Source of the DNA: an uncultured Rhodothermaceae bacterium
Lineage (GTDB): Bacteria > Bacteroidota > Rhodothermia > Rhodothermales > Salinibacteraceae
Direction: 5' to 3'
Length of the DNA: 63,477 bases
NCBI GenBank assembly: GCA_913056335.1
Contig: CAJXLX010000003.1
Coordinates: forward strand, 1 to 63,477
Shown: positions 51,965 to 61,864 of the stretch, piece by piece
Layout of the letters: each line of letters opens with the position of its first letter
How positions within the stretch are numbered: the first letter of the stretch is position 1
Position numbers and translations under genes: made by a program
The notes under the pieces: generated by a model
What the model was told of the DNA's origin: nothing
Database searches by the model: none
Seen by the model: the letters and a program-made list of their open reading frames with translations, nothing else

Positions 51965-52386
51965 GCGACGGTTGGTCTGAATGCGGAATGAGAATGGGCA
52001 ATGGGCCTGCGGGAGCCCACACGAAACGAGCCAACGGCGTGGGCACGGGGGCACGGACTGGGCGCGCTGCATCGGGATGATGGAAGCGGAGCCGCCGACC
52101 TTTGGTTTTCCTCTGACTACATGTGAGATGGTTTTAGAACCTGTTTTGATTTCTTAATTTGGGCTCTGAGCGGCTCCGCTGGGCTGGGGCCGAAGGTCAT
52201 GCCCCTGGTGCAAATTGTCCCCAATCTCGGCCCGTAGCCCCGGATACGAACCTTGATCGTGGTCCAATTTTCGCCTCAGCGGCACTCGCTCTCGCCGTCA
52301 AACCAAACCCCAAACAGGTTATTAGAAGATGCCGCACGTTGAACGGGGGACGGTTCGACGCAGAGGCAGCCGTTGGTGCGATTCGG
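51965..52386. other. Gene-free stretch
   Basis: No gene recognised. A TTGTCCCCAATC string near 52210 recurs at 16228. An AT-rich patch (TTTTGATTTCTTAATTTGG) lies near 52142-52160 and may contain the yjbQ promoter. Open frames here give no family match. Confidence 0.4.
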
Positions 52387-53619
52387 TTACTCGGTGCCGG
52401 GGGGGCGGATGTCGATCCAGACGGGGAAGTGGTCGCTGGCGCGGACGGCGCCGGGGTCGAGCGGGCGCCAGATGCCACTGTCTTCGACATCGAGCGAGCG
52501 GGCGGGCAGCACGTAGTCCACGCGGCGCTCCCACTCGGCGGTGTGGCCGGGCGAGAGGTCGGAGAAGGCGCGCTGCCCCTCGGGCGTGGCCATCGGCGTA
52601 ACGGCGTTGATGCGCACGTGATCGAGCACCTGTTCGATAGCGCCGTCGACACTGCCACCGCCATCGGGGTCGGCGTTCTGGTCGCCCATGAGCACAAAGT
52701 GGGCATCGCCAGAGAGGCCGCCGGTCTGGGTGGAGTCGTCGTAGATGTAGGGCGCCTGGTCGAGGTAGTCGGCCCAGAAGCGAATCTCGTCGTAGTTGCG
52801 GAGGCCGTTGCGGTCTTCGGGGCCGTCGAAGCCGGGGGGCGTGGGGTGGCTGGCCAAGATGTGGAGCACGCTGCTATCGGGCAGCATGACGGGCACGTCC
52901 CAGTGGCTTTTGGAGCTGAGGCGCATGTCGGCCCAGGTGTCGTCGTCGTACCACGAGAGGCCGGTTTCGGGTGTGGTGGGGCGCCGCGCGCCCGGCATGT
53001 CGCTCCACTTAAAGAGGCGGAAGGTGCGCACGTCATCGGTCTGGATGCGCAGATCGCTCCGCACGAGCAGGGCCATGCCATACTGGCCGGGGAAGGTGCC
53101 AAAGCTCCAGGCATCTCCGCCGTAGGCACGCCCGGCGTCGTTCTGGGGGGGCATGGCGGTGTCGGAGGGCGCAGGCGGGATGTCGGGGACCGTGGTGACG
53201 GCGGTACCGTCGTTGTTGAGGTCGCGTCCGCTGGCGATGCCGGTGTTGGTGGGTGCCATGAACGCGGTCATCGGAAGCGCTTCGAGCGAATCTGCTTGCG
53301 GGGTGGCCAGGTAGTTTTCGGCAAAGCGGCGGGCGTTCTGTCCGGGGGCATCGCCATCGCTGTAGCCGGGGTCGCCGGGCTGATCGTAGGTGATCTCTTG
53401 CAGCATCAGGATATCGGGCTGCAGATGCTGAATGATGGCAGCAGCACGCTGCATGCGGGCATGATCGGCGCGCTTCAGATCGCTGGTGCGAATGTCTTCA
53501 ACGTTGTAGGTCATTACCCGAATGGGCTCGGGAGGCTCTGGGGAACTGGAGCAGCCGCCCAGGGCGAGCAGTCCGAAGCAGAACAAGCACAGGCCGGCGA
53601 GACGAAGCGGAGAGCACAT
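52387..53619 (-). CDS. Secreted lipoprotein, endonuclease/exonuclease/phosphatase fold
   Basis: 410 residues from ATG 53619 with lipobox (LLALGGC). The EEP fold is complete by motif: RVMTYNVEDI, MLQEITYDQPG, metal/catalytic residues in HFVLMGDQNADPDGG, and SDHFPVW at the end. It probably hydrolyses phosphodiesters, such as extracellular DNA or RNA, outside the inner membrane. It follows lgt on the same strand. Substrate unknown. Confidence 0.88.
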   Translation of the reverse strand: MCSPLRLAGLCLFCFGLLALGGCSSSPEPPEPIRVMTYNVEDIRTSDLKRADHARMQRAAAIIQHLQPDILMLQEITYDQPGDPGYSDGDAPGQNARRFAENYLATPQADSLEALPMTAFMAPTNTGIASGRDLNNDGTAVTTVPDIPPAPSDTAMPPQNDAGRAYGGDAWSFGTFPGQYGMALLVRSDLRIQTDDVRTFRLFKWSDMPGARRPTTPETGLSWYDDDTWADMRLSSKSHWDVPVMLPDSSVLHILASHPTPPGFDGPEDRNGLRNYDEIRFWADYLDQAPYIYDDSTQTGGLSGDAHFVLMGDQNADPDGGGSVDGAIEQVLDHVRINAVTPMATPEGQRAFSDLSPGHTAEWERRVDYVLPARSLDVEDSGIWRPLDPGAVRASDHFPVWIDIRPPGTE

Positions 53620-53702
53620 AGACGGTGGAAACCAAGAGACTACAATGAGCAACGGCGCAGGGCCGCTGCGTAGCGGAATAAGCGGCGTAGCGGAATAGGT
53701 GA

Positions 53703-54596
53703 TTAGGCCGTGGCGCGGGCCGATTCGGTGCGCTCGCTGGTGTACCAGAGTCCGGCCAAGCCAAGCAGGATGATTCCTACCGAGATGACTTCAGCCTGGG
53801 TGACAACGAGTCCGAGAAGGTCGAACTCGTTATTAACACGAATCTGCTCGATAAGCAGCCGCTCAGCACCGCTAAACACGAGGTAGAGCGAGAAGAGCCA
53901 TCCGGCCTGGAACGGGTGCTTGCGCAGCATCCATAGCCCGGCAGCGAGCACGCTGGCCATGGCCAGTTCGTAGAGCGGGGTGGGATATACCGGCTCAGGC
54001 GGCGCGCCAATGATCGCATTCGGATACGTCTCGGCCCAGAGCCACATCGGGAGCCACTCGGGCTTAGCCGCAAGGTCGGCGGCAATGCCCCAGTCGCCAT
54101 CGCCGGCAAGGTGGCAGCCGATGCGTCCGATGCCATAGGCCGCCATAATGCCGGGGGCTCCAGCATCGGCAAAGCGTGCGGGGGGCAGGTCGTAGCGCCG
54201 CAGGTACCAGACAATGACCGCGCCCGCCACGATGAATCCGCCGTAGAAGGTGAGTCCGCCCGTAGCGAAGATCATCCCACTCGGATCCAGCCAGAAGCGG
54301 TCCAGGTTTTCGAGGATGTGGAAGATCTTTGCGCCTACGATGCCCGCCACCACCACGATAATGGCGATGGTGCCGAGCAGGACCGACGGGGAGACTTCTT
54401 TGCTTCGGCGTCGCCCTTCCTGGGGCATCTGCACGCCGGGGATGATGCCCGTGTTGTACAGGCGATCGATTTCGCGTCCGGTCAGCCAGATGGCAAAGAG
54501 CACCGCCACGGCCACCATGGCGCCAAACGAGTAGATGGGGAACGGGAGTTGGATCCCGAACAGATCAGCAAAGAGGTCGCTGAGGCGAGGGTACAT
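53703..54596 (-). CDS. lgt: Prolipoprotein diacylglyceryl transferase
   Basis: 297 residues with about seven membrane helices. It transfers diacylglycerol to the lipobox cysteine of prolipoproteins, here of several lipoproteins in the same window. The Lgt signature is visible as AYGIGRIGCHLAGDGDWG, with conserved FYGGFIVAG before it and SGAERLLIEQIRVN after it. It lies 33 bp downstream of hisS, same strand, probably co-transcribed. Confidence 0.95.
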   Translation of the reverse strand: MYPRLSDLFADLFGIQLPFPIYSFGAMVAVAVLFAIWLTGREIDRLYNTGIIPGVQMPQEGRRRSKEVSPSVLLGTIAIIVVVAGIVGAKIFHILENLDRFWLDPSGMIFATGGLTFYGGFIVAGAVIVWYLRRYDLPPARFADAGAPGIMAAYGIGRIGCHLAGDGDWGIAADLAAKPEWLPMWLWAETYPNAIIGAPPEPVYPTPLYELAMASVLAAGLWMLRKHPFQAGWLFSLYLVFSGAERLLIEQIRVNNEFDLLGLVVTQAEVISVGIILLGLAGLWYTSERTESARATA

Positions 54597-54629
54597 ACCG
54601 GCAGAGACGTTGGAGACACAAATGCGGGG

Positions 54630-55928
54630 TTACGCAGCAGGCGGGGTCGACAGGTAGTTGGCCAGGTCCTGGAACGACACGGCGGTTTGTTCGCCGGTGG
54701 CCATAGTTTTGACCTGGGCAGCGCCGTCGGCCAGTTCGTTGCCGCCGATGATGACGGTGTACGGGGCATCTTGGCGGTTGGCCTCGCGCATCTGGGCTTT
54801 CAGCGAGCGGCCCTTCAGGTCGTGCGCGGCGTGAATGCCTTGCTGGCGCAGGTCGTGTACCGTTTTGAAGACCCAGGCTTCGGCGTCTTCACCCAGGGCC
54901 GCAAAGAACACGCGGGGCGTTTCGGGAACGGGATAGTCGTAATCAATCGCATCAAGCGCGAGGAAGAGCCGCTCCATGCCCGCGGCAAATCCGCACGCCG
55001 GCAGCGGACCGTCGTGGCCAAGGGCCGGGGCGAGGCCGTCGTAGCGTCCGCCGCCTGCCAGGGCACTCTGTGCACCGAGCGCGTCGTGCTCCAGTTCAAA
55101 GGCGGTGTGCGAGTAATAGTCGAGCCCGCGCACGAGCATCGGGTCCTCCTCAAACGCAATGTCGAGGCTCTTCAGGAGTTGCTTTACGGCGTCGTAGTGT
55201 GCGAGGGCCTCGGCATCCACATGATCGAGCAGGGTGGGCGCATCGTTGAGCAGAGCGCGCTCGTGTTCGACTTTGGTGTCGAGGAGGCGGAGCGGATTCG
55301 TGTCGAGGCGGCGCTGGCTCGTTTCTGAGAGTTCGTCCTTATACGGGGTGAGGTAGTCGACCAGCGCATCGCGGAAGGCAGCGCGGTGCTCCGGCTCGCC
55401 CAGCGTGTTGATGCGCAGGCGCGCGCCGGTAAGTCCGAACGCCCGATACACTGCAATCATGGTGGCGATGGTCTCCGCATCCGCCCGTGGATCGGTGGCA
55501 CCGATGATTTCGACGCCAAACTGGTGGAACTGGCGGTAGCGCCCTTTCTGCGGCTGTTCGGCGCGGAAGCAGGGTCCGATGTAGAAGAGCTTCTGCACGC
55601 CGCCGCGCTGTTCCAGGTGGTGCTCCAGGAAGGCGCGCGTAACGGGGGCCGTGATTTCGGGGCGCAGGACATAGTTTGTGCCACGCCGCTCGAAGGCGAA
55701 CATTTCCTTGCTCACAATGTCGGTGTGCTCGCCTACGCCGCGCGCCACCAGCTCGGTAGGCTCCAACATGGGCGTGCGGATCTCCTCCAGGTTGTGCCGG
55801 GTCATCACCTCGTGTAGCACCGTTTCAACATGACGCCACTCGTGCGAGGCCGCAATGCGCGTGTTGCCGATGGTGTACGCATCGGGCAGGATGTCGAAGG
55901 TGCCTTTAATGTGCTGAAAAGTGCTCAC
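54630..55928 (-). CDS. hisS: Histidyl-tRNA synthetase
   Basis: 432 residues from GTG 55928, which gives the usual N-terminus (STFQHIKGTFDILPD). Class-II motifs are present: motif 2 YIGPCFRAEQPQKGRYRQFH, motif 3 ACGFAAGMERLFLAL, and the histidine-binding blocks GLDYYSHTAFELEH and LAGGGRYDGL. The anticodon-binding domain forms the last ~100 residues. It heads a group with lgt and the EEP lipoprotein. Confidence 0.97.
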   Translation of the reverse strand: MSTFQHIKGTFDILPDAYTIGNTRIAASHEWRHVETVLHEVMTRHNLEEIRTPMLEPTELVARGVGEHTDIVSKEMFAFERRGTNYVLRPEITAPVTRAFLEHHLEQRGGVQKLFYIGPCFRAEQPQKGRYRQFHQFGVEIIGATDPRADAETIATMIAVYRAFGLTGARLRINTLGEPEHRAAFRDALVDYLTPYKDELSETSQRRLDTNPLRLLDTKVEHERALLNDAPTLLDHVDAEALAHYDAVKQLLKSLDIAFEEDPMLVRGLDYYSHTAFELEHDALGAQSALAGGGRYDGLAPALGHDGPLPACGFAAGMERLFLALDAIDYDYPVPETPRVFFAALGEDAEAWVFKTVHDLRQQGIHAAHDLKGRSLKAQMREANRQDAPYTVIIGGNELADGAAQVKTMATGEQTAVSFQDLANYLSTPPAA

Positions 55929-56104
55929 AGGAGAAAACGGAGGATTCGGAAACGAACGAGAATGTAGCAGAGCGCGAATCACGTCTGCCTATGTGCCAAC
56001 AACGCGTACAGTTGGCAATGCATGGCACGAGCGCAAGCCCGGCCCCCAGCGCATGTGGTCAGATATCGCCAGATGTCGGAAGCGAGATATACGAGCATCG
56101 ATCG

Positions 56105-56575
56105 TTATAGAGTCGCTTCTGCACGCTGCAGGGTGTCAACGACGGCTGCGGGCGTGTCGGCACTGGTGAGGGCCTCGCGCAGGGGGACCTGGTGCACCAG
56201 CCGCGAAATGCGCCCCAGCACCTTGATATGCAGCGACGCCTCCGACTCGGGCCCGACGAGCAGGAGCAGCAGTTCGACGGGACTGCTATCAATAGCATCG
56301 AATTCGACCGGCGGATGCAGCGTTGCAAACGCAGCTACCGTCTCCGTTGCGGCATCCGTTTTCGCGTGTGGCAGTCCCAGCCCGTGCCCCACGCCCGTCG
56401 ACATGGTCGACTCGCGTTCAAAGACGGCGCTGCGCACGTCGGGGAGGGAGGTAATTGCGCGGTGGCTGGCCAGGAGGTCGACCATCGTGTTGATCGCATC
56501 GGCTTTGCTCGAACTCGACAGCCGAAGGCGAATGCGATCGGGATGCAGTAAGGTGTGCAAAGTGGGGGTAGGCAC
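56105..56575 (-). CDS. PTS fructose/nitrogen-type EIIA protein
   Basis: 156 residues from GTG 56575. The PTS_EIIA_2 fold is marked by the phosphorylated histidine in GHGLGLPHAKTD and by AVFERESTMSTGVG before it. Bacteroidota often carry such lone EIIA proteins (PtsN-like) that regulate rather than transport. No other PTS component is in the window. A longer frame reaches ATG 56641, but its extra residues do not look like protein. Confidence 0.88.
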   Translation of the reverse strand: MPTPTLHTLLHPDRIRLRLSSSSKADAINTMVDLLASHRAITSLPDVRSAVFERESTMSTGVGHGLGLPHAKTDAATETVAAFATLHPPVEFDAIDSSPVELLLLLVGPESEASLHIKVLGRISRLVHQVPLREALTSADTPAAVVDTLQRAEATL

Positions 56576-56696
56576 GAAACGGAGCGAACGCGTGGGAAGA
56601 AGGAGACCATGAACGAAGGAGCGCAACACCCTCCTATGCATCGACCCGCGTCGGGTTCAACGGGGGGATGCCGCAACAGACGGCCAGTGCGTGCCG

Positions 56697-57497
56697 CTAT
56701 GCGGTTTGAAAGGTAGCCAGGCGCGGGGGGAGCGGTTTCAGGTGGTTGGGATGCACGGCGTTGATTAGCGCTCGGGCCAGGATCTCGGCTGGATCAATGA
56801 GGGGCACCAGATCCATGTCGGCAGCGAGCGGAGCCAGCGGAAGCTCGGTGCAGCCCAGCACGACCGCGTCGGCGCCCTGATCAATGAGATGCTGAATGGC
56901 ATCCAAGAGATTCTGCTTGGCCTGTGGCGTAGCCGGATGGCTCTGCGCTTTGAGTCCGAACGAGGCGTCAAAGATTGTGGTGTTCACCAGTTCGCGCATC
57001 ACTGGGCTGGGCGTAACGACCGAGAATCCCGCCTCTTCGAGCGGAGTGCGGTGCAATTGCAGTTCGTACACGGCCTGCGTAGAGAGCGTGCCGACGGTTT
57101 GGATATGCGGCATGGTGGCCTGCATAAACTGGACCGTCTCTTCGATCATGTGCAAGAGCCGAACCTGATGGCCGGTGCGTGCGGTTTCCTGCACAATCGT
57201 GTCGAATATCGATGGCGCGTGGGCTGTGTTGCATGGCATGCCTGCGACCACGGCCCCAACGTCGTTGAGGCGGCGCAGGATGTCGGCCAGAGCGTACGCC
57301 GGATTGGTATCGATCTCCCCAAACAAAAATGTGCTTCGATCGACAAGACGCTCCGGGTATGAAAGCAGCGCCACCGGCAGGTGCTCCTGATCGGTAGACG
57401 CGTCGGTCTGTGCGATGATTTTATCGACCAGGTCGACGCCAGCATGAGGGCCCATCCCCCCGAGAACGCCGATGACTTGCTTTTCAGAAACAGGCAT
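56697..57497 (-). CDS. Aspartate/glutamate racemase family protein
   Basis: 266 residues. The two catalytic cysteines stand in GMPCNTAHAPSIFD and VVLGCTELPLAP, with VIGVLGGMGPHAGVDLVDKI at the N-terminus. This places it with aspartate racemases (YgeA type) rather than the cell-wall glutamate racemase MurI. It could supply D-aspartate or act on another amino acid. It stands alone, downstream of the lipoprotein gene on the same strand. Confidence 0.92.
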   Translation of the reverse strand: MPVSEKQVIGVLGGMGPHAGVDLVDKIIAQTDASTDQEHLPVALLSYPERLVDRSTFLFGEIDTNPAYALADILRRLNDVGAVVAGMPCNTAHAPSIFDTIVQETARTGHQVRLLHMIEETVQFMQATMPHIQTVGTLSTQAVYELQLHRTPLEEAGFSVVTPSPVMRELVNTTIFDASFGLKAQSHPATPQAKQNLLDAIQHLIDQGADAVVLGCTELPLAPLAADMDLVPLIDPAEILARALINAVHPNHLKPLPPRLATFQTA

Positions 57498-57710
57498 GCA
57501 CAGATAGGGTCGTACGAACGTACTGCGAACGCGCGCTCATACGGGGGCTTGGAGCGAATGTGCCAGACCGGCGCAGAGCCCTTGCATCTCACCTTGTACA
57601 CAGCCCCTTACAGACAGCCCGGAGCAGGGGGGCCTATGCTGCAGGATCTTGGATGTGCGGTTCAATCTGATTGACGTAAAACGTGGGCTGATTGTGATAA
57701 GGCCCGTGCT

Positions 57711-58376
57711 CTACTGAGATTCGCTCTGCGTGGGGGCGCGCAGCGATTCAAGGGCCGATATGTCAATGGCCTGGAGCGCCTGGTCGAGCGCTTCATTTGA
57801 TGTATTTTGCCCTGACACTTTAACCACGAACCGGTTATCCACGAGCACCACCTTTTCGCCGTTTCCGTTTGATCGGTCGAACTTTTCGTAGATCCGATGC
57901 CCCTGGTAGGTGCCCGTCCGCTCGAACCCTGTTGACGACTCTCGGTCGATCTCGATTGCGACCATGCCCAGGCCCAGAACCGACAGGCCGGGGGCTCCGC
58001 CAATATCGATAAGCTCAAGCTCCACACGCTCTCCGCTGGGGCCTTCGAATTGGGCTGAAGCCTGTACGAGCGTAAACCCGCCCATGGCATTGCGAGCGCC
58101 CTCACGGTTGGTTTCCTCCAGTCCGCTAAGGCGTGACGGAATCAAGTCGCGCAGCGCCCGAAAGTCGACCGGCTCAACGGGCTCCGCGTTGTTGTTCTGC
58201 ATGGCCTGTAGGGAGCGCCCCAACTCGCCAGCACCTTGTTGCATCTGCTCAGCATTCTGTGCGAGCTCGGAGATCGACTGCTTTGTGCTTTCATCCAGGC
58301 AACCGGCAGTCAGGAGCGCACAGGCAAGCATAACCGCAGGAATCAGTCGATGGACTGTTGTTGTGGTGAGAGTCAT
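57711..58376 (-). CDS. Hypothetical lipoprotein
   Basis: 221 residues from ATG 58376 with signal peptide and lipobox (MLACALLTAGC). A helical stretch rich in Gln/Glu follows (SISELAQNAEQMQQGAGELG), then a soluble domain with FTLVQASAQFEGPSGERVEL, and LVDNRFVVKVSGQNTSNEAL near the end. It resembles small envelope lipoproteins seen in Bacteroidota; function unknown. Exported by Lgt-dependent lipidation. Confidence 0.75.
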   Translation of the reverse strand: MTLTTTTVHRLIPAVMLACALLTAGCLDESTKQSISELAQNAEQMQQGAGELGRSLQAMQNNNAEPVEPVDFRALRDLIPSRLSGLEETNREGARNAMGGFTLVQASAQFEGPSGERVELELIDIGGAPGLSVLGLGMVAIEIDRESSTGFERTGTYQGHRIYEKFDRSNGNGEKVVLVDNRFVVKVSGQNTSNEALDQALQAIDISALESLRAPTQSESQ

Positions 58377-58863
58377 CACGTCAAAGGAGAAAGCCAAGGA
58401 GAGCGCGAAGGAAGGCATTGCGAGCACGAATGCGCGCGTGAGAAGCGTTTGGACACTATCCGTTCTGTTGTTTATAGCGTGCGGCAGGCCCTACACCGGC
58501 CATTTTGACATCATGAGATTCCTGGCCGTGGTTCCGTCACAAATGACGGGGAACGTCCTTGTAGCCTGCATTAAATGGCTTCTGAGATCATTTCTTCACA
58601 GGGTGCCCACTGTCGAATGCCCTTACTTTGTTCAGCTACACAAGTTGCTATCTATTAGGACCCGAAGCTACACACTTACCCCAATGTTCGTTACGCCGCT
58701 GTAGTGAACGCGACAGCTGGTCCGTCATGAGCATGTAAATCCTATTTGAAAGAAATAGAAGAACTGCTGAACAGCGAACTACGGTCTGCTCTCCAAGTTG
58801 CTTTTTATTGACGAGCGCACTACCATACGAAGCACGCACTTCTGCAGCGCTCCTCTTACATAT
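58377..58863. other. Gene-free stretch before tRNA-Gln
   Basis: About 490 bp without a convincing gene. Open frames on the minus strand extend through the tRNA gene and are not real. It is AT-richer than its surroundings near 58540-58860, as expected of promoter sequence for the lipoprotein and the tRNA-prs unit. Confidence 0.5.
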
Positions 58864-58934
58864 TGCCCGGTCGTCTAATGGCAGGACAGCGGTTTTTGGG
58901 GCCGTGAGTGGGGGTTCGAATCCTCCCCGGGCAA
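58864..58934 (+). tRNA. tRNA-Gln (anticodon TTG)
   Basis: 71 nt. Acceptor TGCCCGG pairs with CCGGGCA plus discriminator A; D-arm TCGTCTAATGGCAGGACA; anticodon stem with loop TTTTGGG, giving TTG; T-arm contains GGTTCGAATCC. The CCA end is not encoded. It lies 150 bp before prs. Confidence 0.93.
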
Positions 58935-59084
58935 CTTGCGCTTTGCTACAGCGCCTCGCATCCTGCACACACCTTCTGTGCAGGATGTTTGTATGTGGTC
59001 CTACCCGGCAGTGCACACCCCCGTCTGCTACTGTGGACTCTTGCCTGTGCACGCTCACCTGTTTCCTCTCGCACTCCCAATTAC

Positions 59085-60032
59085 ATGACCACCGCTCCCC
59101 AGGAAAACCCCGTCGCCATCTACGGCGGTCGTTCGAACCCCGCTCTGGCTCGCAGCATCGCCGAAAGCTACGGCACATCGCTGGGTGAACTCACTATCCA
59201 AGAGTTTGCCGATGGCGAGATCTACGTGCGCTACGAGTCTTCGATTCGTGGTGCGGACCTATTCATCATCCAGAGCACCTGTCCCAGCGCCGAGAACTGG
59301 ATCGAGCTGCTGATGCTCATCGATGCGGCGAAGCGCGCTTCGGCAGCCCGCGTCACGGCCGTCATTCCGTACTTCGGCTACGCCCGCCAGGATCGCAAAG
59401 ACCAGCCGCGCGTGTCCATTGCTTCCAAGCTCATGGCAAACGTGCTCACCACCGCTGGGGTCGACCGTATCCTAACGATGGAGCTGCACGCCCCACAGAT
59501 CCAGGGCTTTTTCGATGTGCCCGTTGATCACCTGTACGGCTCCGGCGTGCTCATCGATTATCTGGAGGCCCTTAACATGGACAACTACATGCTCGTGGCT
59601 CCCGATGTGGGCGCACTGAAGATGGTGCGTGCCTACGCCAAGAAGCTGGGCACAAGCATCGCGCTGATCGACAAGCGGCGCCCGCGCCCGAACGAGGCGC
59701 GCGTGATGAACATCATCGGTGATGTGGAAGACAAAAATGTGATTCTGATCGACGACATCGTCGACACTGCGGGAACGCTGACACGCGCCGCTGAGGCGCT
59801 TCGCGAAGAGGGCGCGCTCGACGTGATGGCCGCGTGCACGCACGGACTGCTCTCTGGGCCCGCATACGACCGCATCGAAGCGTCGCCCATTGAGCGGCTC
59901 ATCATCACCGATACCATCCCCCTGGAGCGCACGTCCGACTCCATCGAGGTGGTTAGTGTGGCCCCGCTCTTTGCCAAAGCCATCCGCCACATCTACACCG
60001 ATAAGTCAGTCTCTACGCTCTTCAAAGATTGA
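59085..60032 (+). CDS. prs: Ribose-phosphate pyrophosphokinase
   Basis: 315 residues from ATG 59085. It makes PRPP, substrate of Hpt and of purine, pyrimidine, His and Trp synthesis. [17 protein letters not shown], the flexible loop with [23 protein letters not shown] and the PRPP-binding loop [13 protein letters not shown] are intact. It starts a run tRNA-Gln, prs, rplY, pth, an order common in bacteria. Confidence 0.97.
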   Translation: MTTAPQENPVAIYGGRSNPALARSIAESYGTSLGELTIQEFADGEIYVRYESSIRGADLFIIQSTCPSAENWIELLMLIDAAKRASAARVTAVIPYFGYARQDRKDQPRVSIASKLMANVLTTAGVDRILTMELHAPQIQGFFDVPVDHLYGSGVLIDYLEALNMDNYMLVAPDVGALKMVRAYAKKLGTSIALIDKRRPRPNEARVMNIIGDVEDKNVILIDDIVDTAGTLTRAAEALREEGALDVMAACTHGLLSGPAYDRIEASPIERLIITDTIPLERTSDSIEVVSVAPLFAKAIRHIYTDKSVSTLFKD

Positions 60033-60210
60033 CCGGCTGCTTTTCGATTGTCCAGCGGGTTTTAACAGCCCTTTAGCGGAAGAAGAGGAACCCGAAGCCC
60101 CCACCGCAGCTTTCTATTCCTCTGCACACACCGCCCGCCGCTTTATTGTTGTGACGCGGTGCGCGTCTCGCCTGATTTACGATTTGTACGGTATTACGCT
60201 CCTTCGACAC

Positions 60211-60882
60211 ATGGATGCCCCAACCCTCAACGCTGAGCCTCGCGACACCGGAAAGAAAGCGACGCGGGCCGTGCGTAACAGTAACAACGTGCCCTGCATT
60301 CTGTATGGACGCGACACCGACCCGGTGCCGTTTCAGGTGAGTGTGCACGACCTTAATCGCCTCATCTATTCGCGCCAGACCAGTGTGGTCGACGTATCGA
60401 TGAACGGCGACACCTGGTCGTGCGTCCTCAAAGACTTCGATCTGCATCCGATTTCGGATGTGCCGGAGCATGCTGACTTCCAGGTCCTTAAGGAGGGCCG
60501 CCGCGTTACGCTTACGGTGCCGGTAAGCTACGAAGGCATTCCGGAAGGTCAGAAGAACGGTGGCGATACGCAGATTCTGGTGCGTGAAATCACCATTTCC
60601 TGCCTGCCTGAAAATATTCCGTCCGAAATCAACGTCGATATTTCGGATCTGGAGATTGGCGATGCTATTCACCTGTACGACCTCGACCAAGAGGCGTACA
60701 GCTACAAGATGGCACAAGGCCAAACGCTCGTTACCGTTGTGGCGCCGCATCTCGAAGCCCTCGCTACCGAAGACGAAGAGGAAGAAGAGGAGCTCGAAGA
60801 AGGCGAACTGCCCGAAGGCGAAGAAGGCGAACTGGCCGAGGGCGAAGACGGCGAGGCCGAAGACGAAGAGGCCGACGCCTAA
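60211..60882 (+). CDS. rplY: Ribosomal protein bL25, CTC family with long acidic tail
   Basis: 223 residues from ATG 60211. N-terminal 5S-rRNA-binding domain ([20 protein letters not shown]) and the TL5/CTC C-terminal domain ([20 protein letters not shown]). The last ~35 residues are nearly all Asp/Glu/Gly/Ala ([20 protein letters not shown]), probably a salt adaptation. prs precedes and pth follows, the usual order. Confidence 0.96.
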   Translation: MDAPTLNAEPRDTGKKATRAVRNSNNVPCILYGRDTDPVPFQVSVHDLNRLIYSRQTSVVDVSMNGDTWSCVLKDFDLHPISDVPEHADFQVLKEGRRVTLTVPVSYEGIPEGQKNGGDTQILVREITISCLPENIPSEINVDISDLEIGDAIHLYDLDQEAYSYKMAQGQTLVTVVAPHLEALATEDEEEEEELEEGELPEGEEGELAEGEDGEAEDEEADA

Positions 60883-61025
60883 TCTGTCACACACTTGCAT
60901 GCGTAACTATCCGCCCGCACTGCCCCGCGCAGTGGGGGCGGGTGTCGTTTAGGGCATGGCGTCCTCTCCGTTCATCGCCCACCTCTCGCCTCGCTGGCCT
61001 TGCATCTACTTGTTCTTGCACTCAC

Positions 61026-61601
61026 ATGGCTGCTCCTGATCTACTCGTTGTTGGACTCGGCAATCCGGGCCCTTCGTACGCGAATACACGACATAACATC
61101 GGCTTTCAGGTTGTGGAGGCCCTGGCCGAACGCCTGGACGCGGCGCTGCGTCCACTTAGCGGGCTGGATGCGCGCGGCGGTCGCGGTCCGTATAAGAACC
61201 AGGTGATTGCGCTGGCTCAGCCGCTCACATACATGAATCGAAGCGGGCGCGCCGTGGCGGCTCTACTCGACCACTTCGATACCCCCGTAGAGCGCCTGCT
61301 CGTCATTGTAGATGATTTGCACTTGGATACCGGACAGTTACGGCTACGCCCTGGTGGCAGCAGTGGCGGACACAACGGGCTCGCCGACATTGCCAAGGCT
61401 CTGGATACGACCAACTTCCCTCGACTTCGCATCGGAATTGGCAAGGATTATGCCCACGGCGAGCAGGCCGACTATGTGTTGAGTCCCTTCTCGTCACAGC
61501 AGCAGCCCGTCATCGAAGAGGCGCGCATTCGCGCCTGTAACGCTGTTCTGCGCATGGCTACGGACTCGCTGGATGTTGCCATGAACCGGTACAATGGCTA
61601 A
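61026..61601 (+). CDS. pth: Peptidyl-tRNA hydrolase
   Basis: 191 residues from ATG 61026. It frees tRNA from prematurely released peptidyl-tRNA. The N-terminal VVGLGNPGPSYANTRHNIGF carries the catalytic His; PLTYMNRSGRAV, IVDDLHLDTGQLRLRPGGSS and GGHNGLADI complete the family signature. It follows rplY with 143 bp spacing. Confidence 0.97.
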   Translation: MAAPDLLVVGLGNPGPSYANTRHNIGFQVVEALAERLDAALRPLSGLDARGGRGPYKNQVIALAQPLTYMNRSGRAVAALLDHFDTPVERLLVIVDDLHLDTGQLRLRPGGSSGGHNGLADIAKALDTTNFPRLRIGIGKDYAHGEQADYVLSPFSSQQQPVIEEARIRACNAVLRMATDSLDVAMNRYNG

Positions 61602-61864
61602 TCCCGCTCCCGAAGCCACCACTCTGCGCATCTCCCTAACACAGGGAGGACATAGGCTACAGGAGCACGTACGCACCTAATTTTGTTGAATCATTGCAAG
61701 AAACGATGGGGGCCGTTGTTTGTGGACGGCGCGTCTGCTACATTGAGGCATCACATGAATCGGTGCGTATCTGCAACCCGGTGAAGCGCTCCCGTGGCAG
61801 CGCTTCCAGTGTGCAGAACCACGCCCCCCATCGACTCCCAGATGCTGAATAGCTGCACTCCGAT

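Noticed and set aside
58648-59178. 176-codon minus-strand gene
   Set aside because: It runs antisense through the tRNA-Gln gene and the start of prs.
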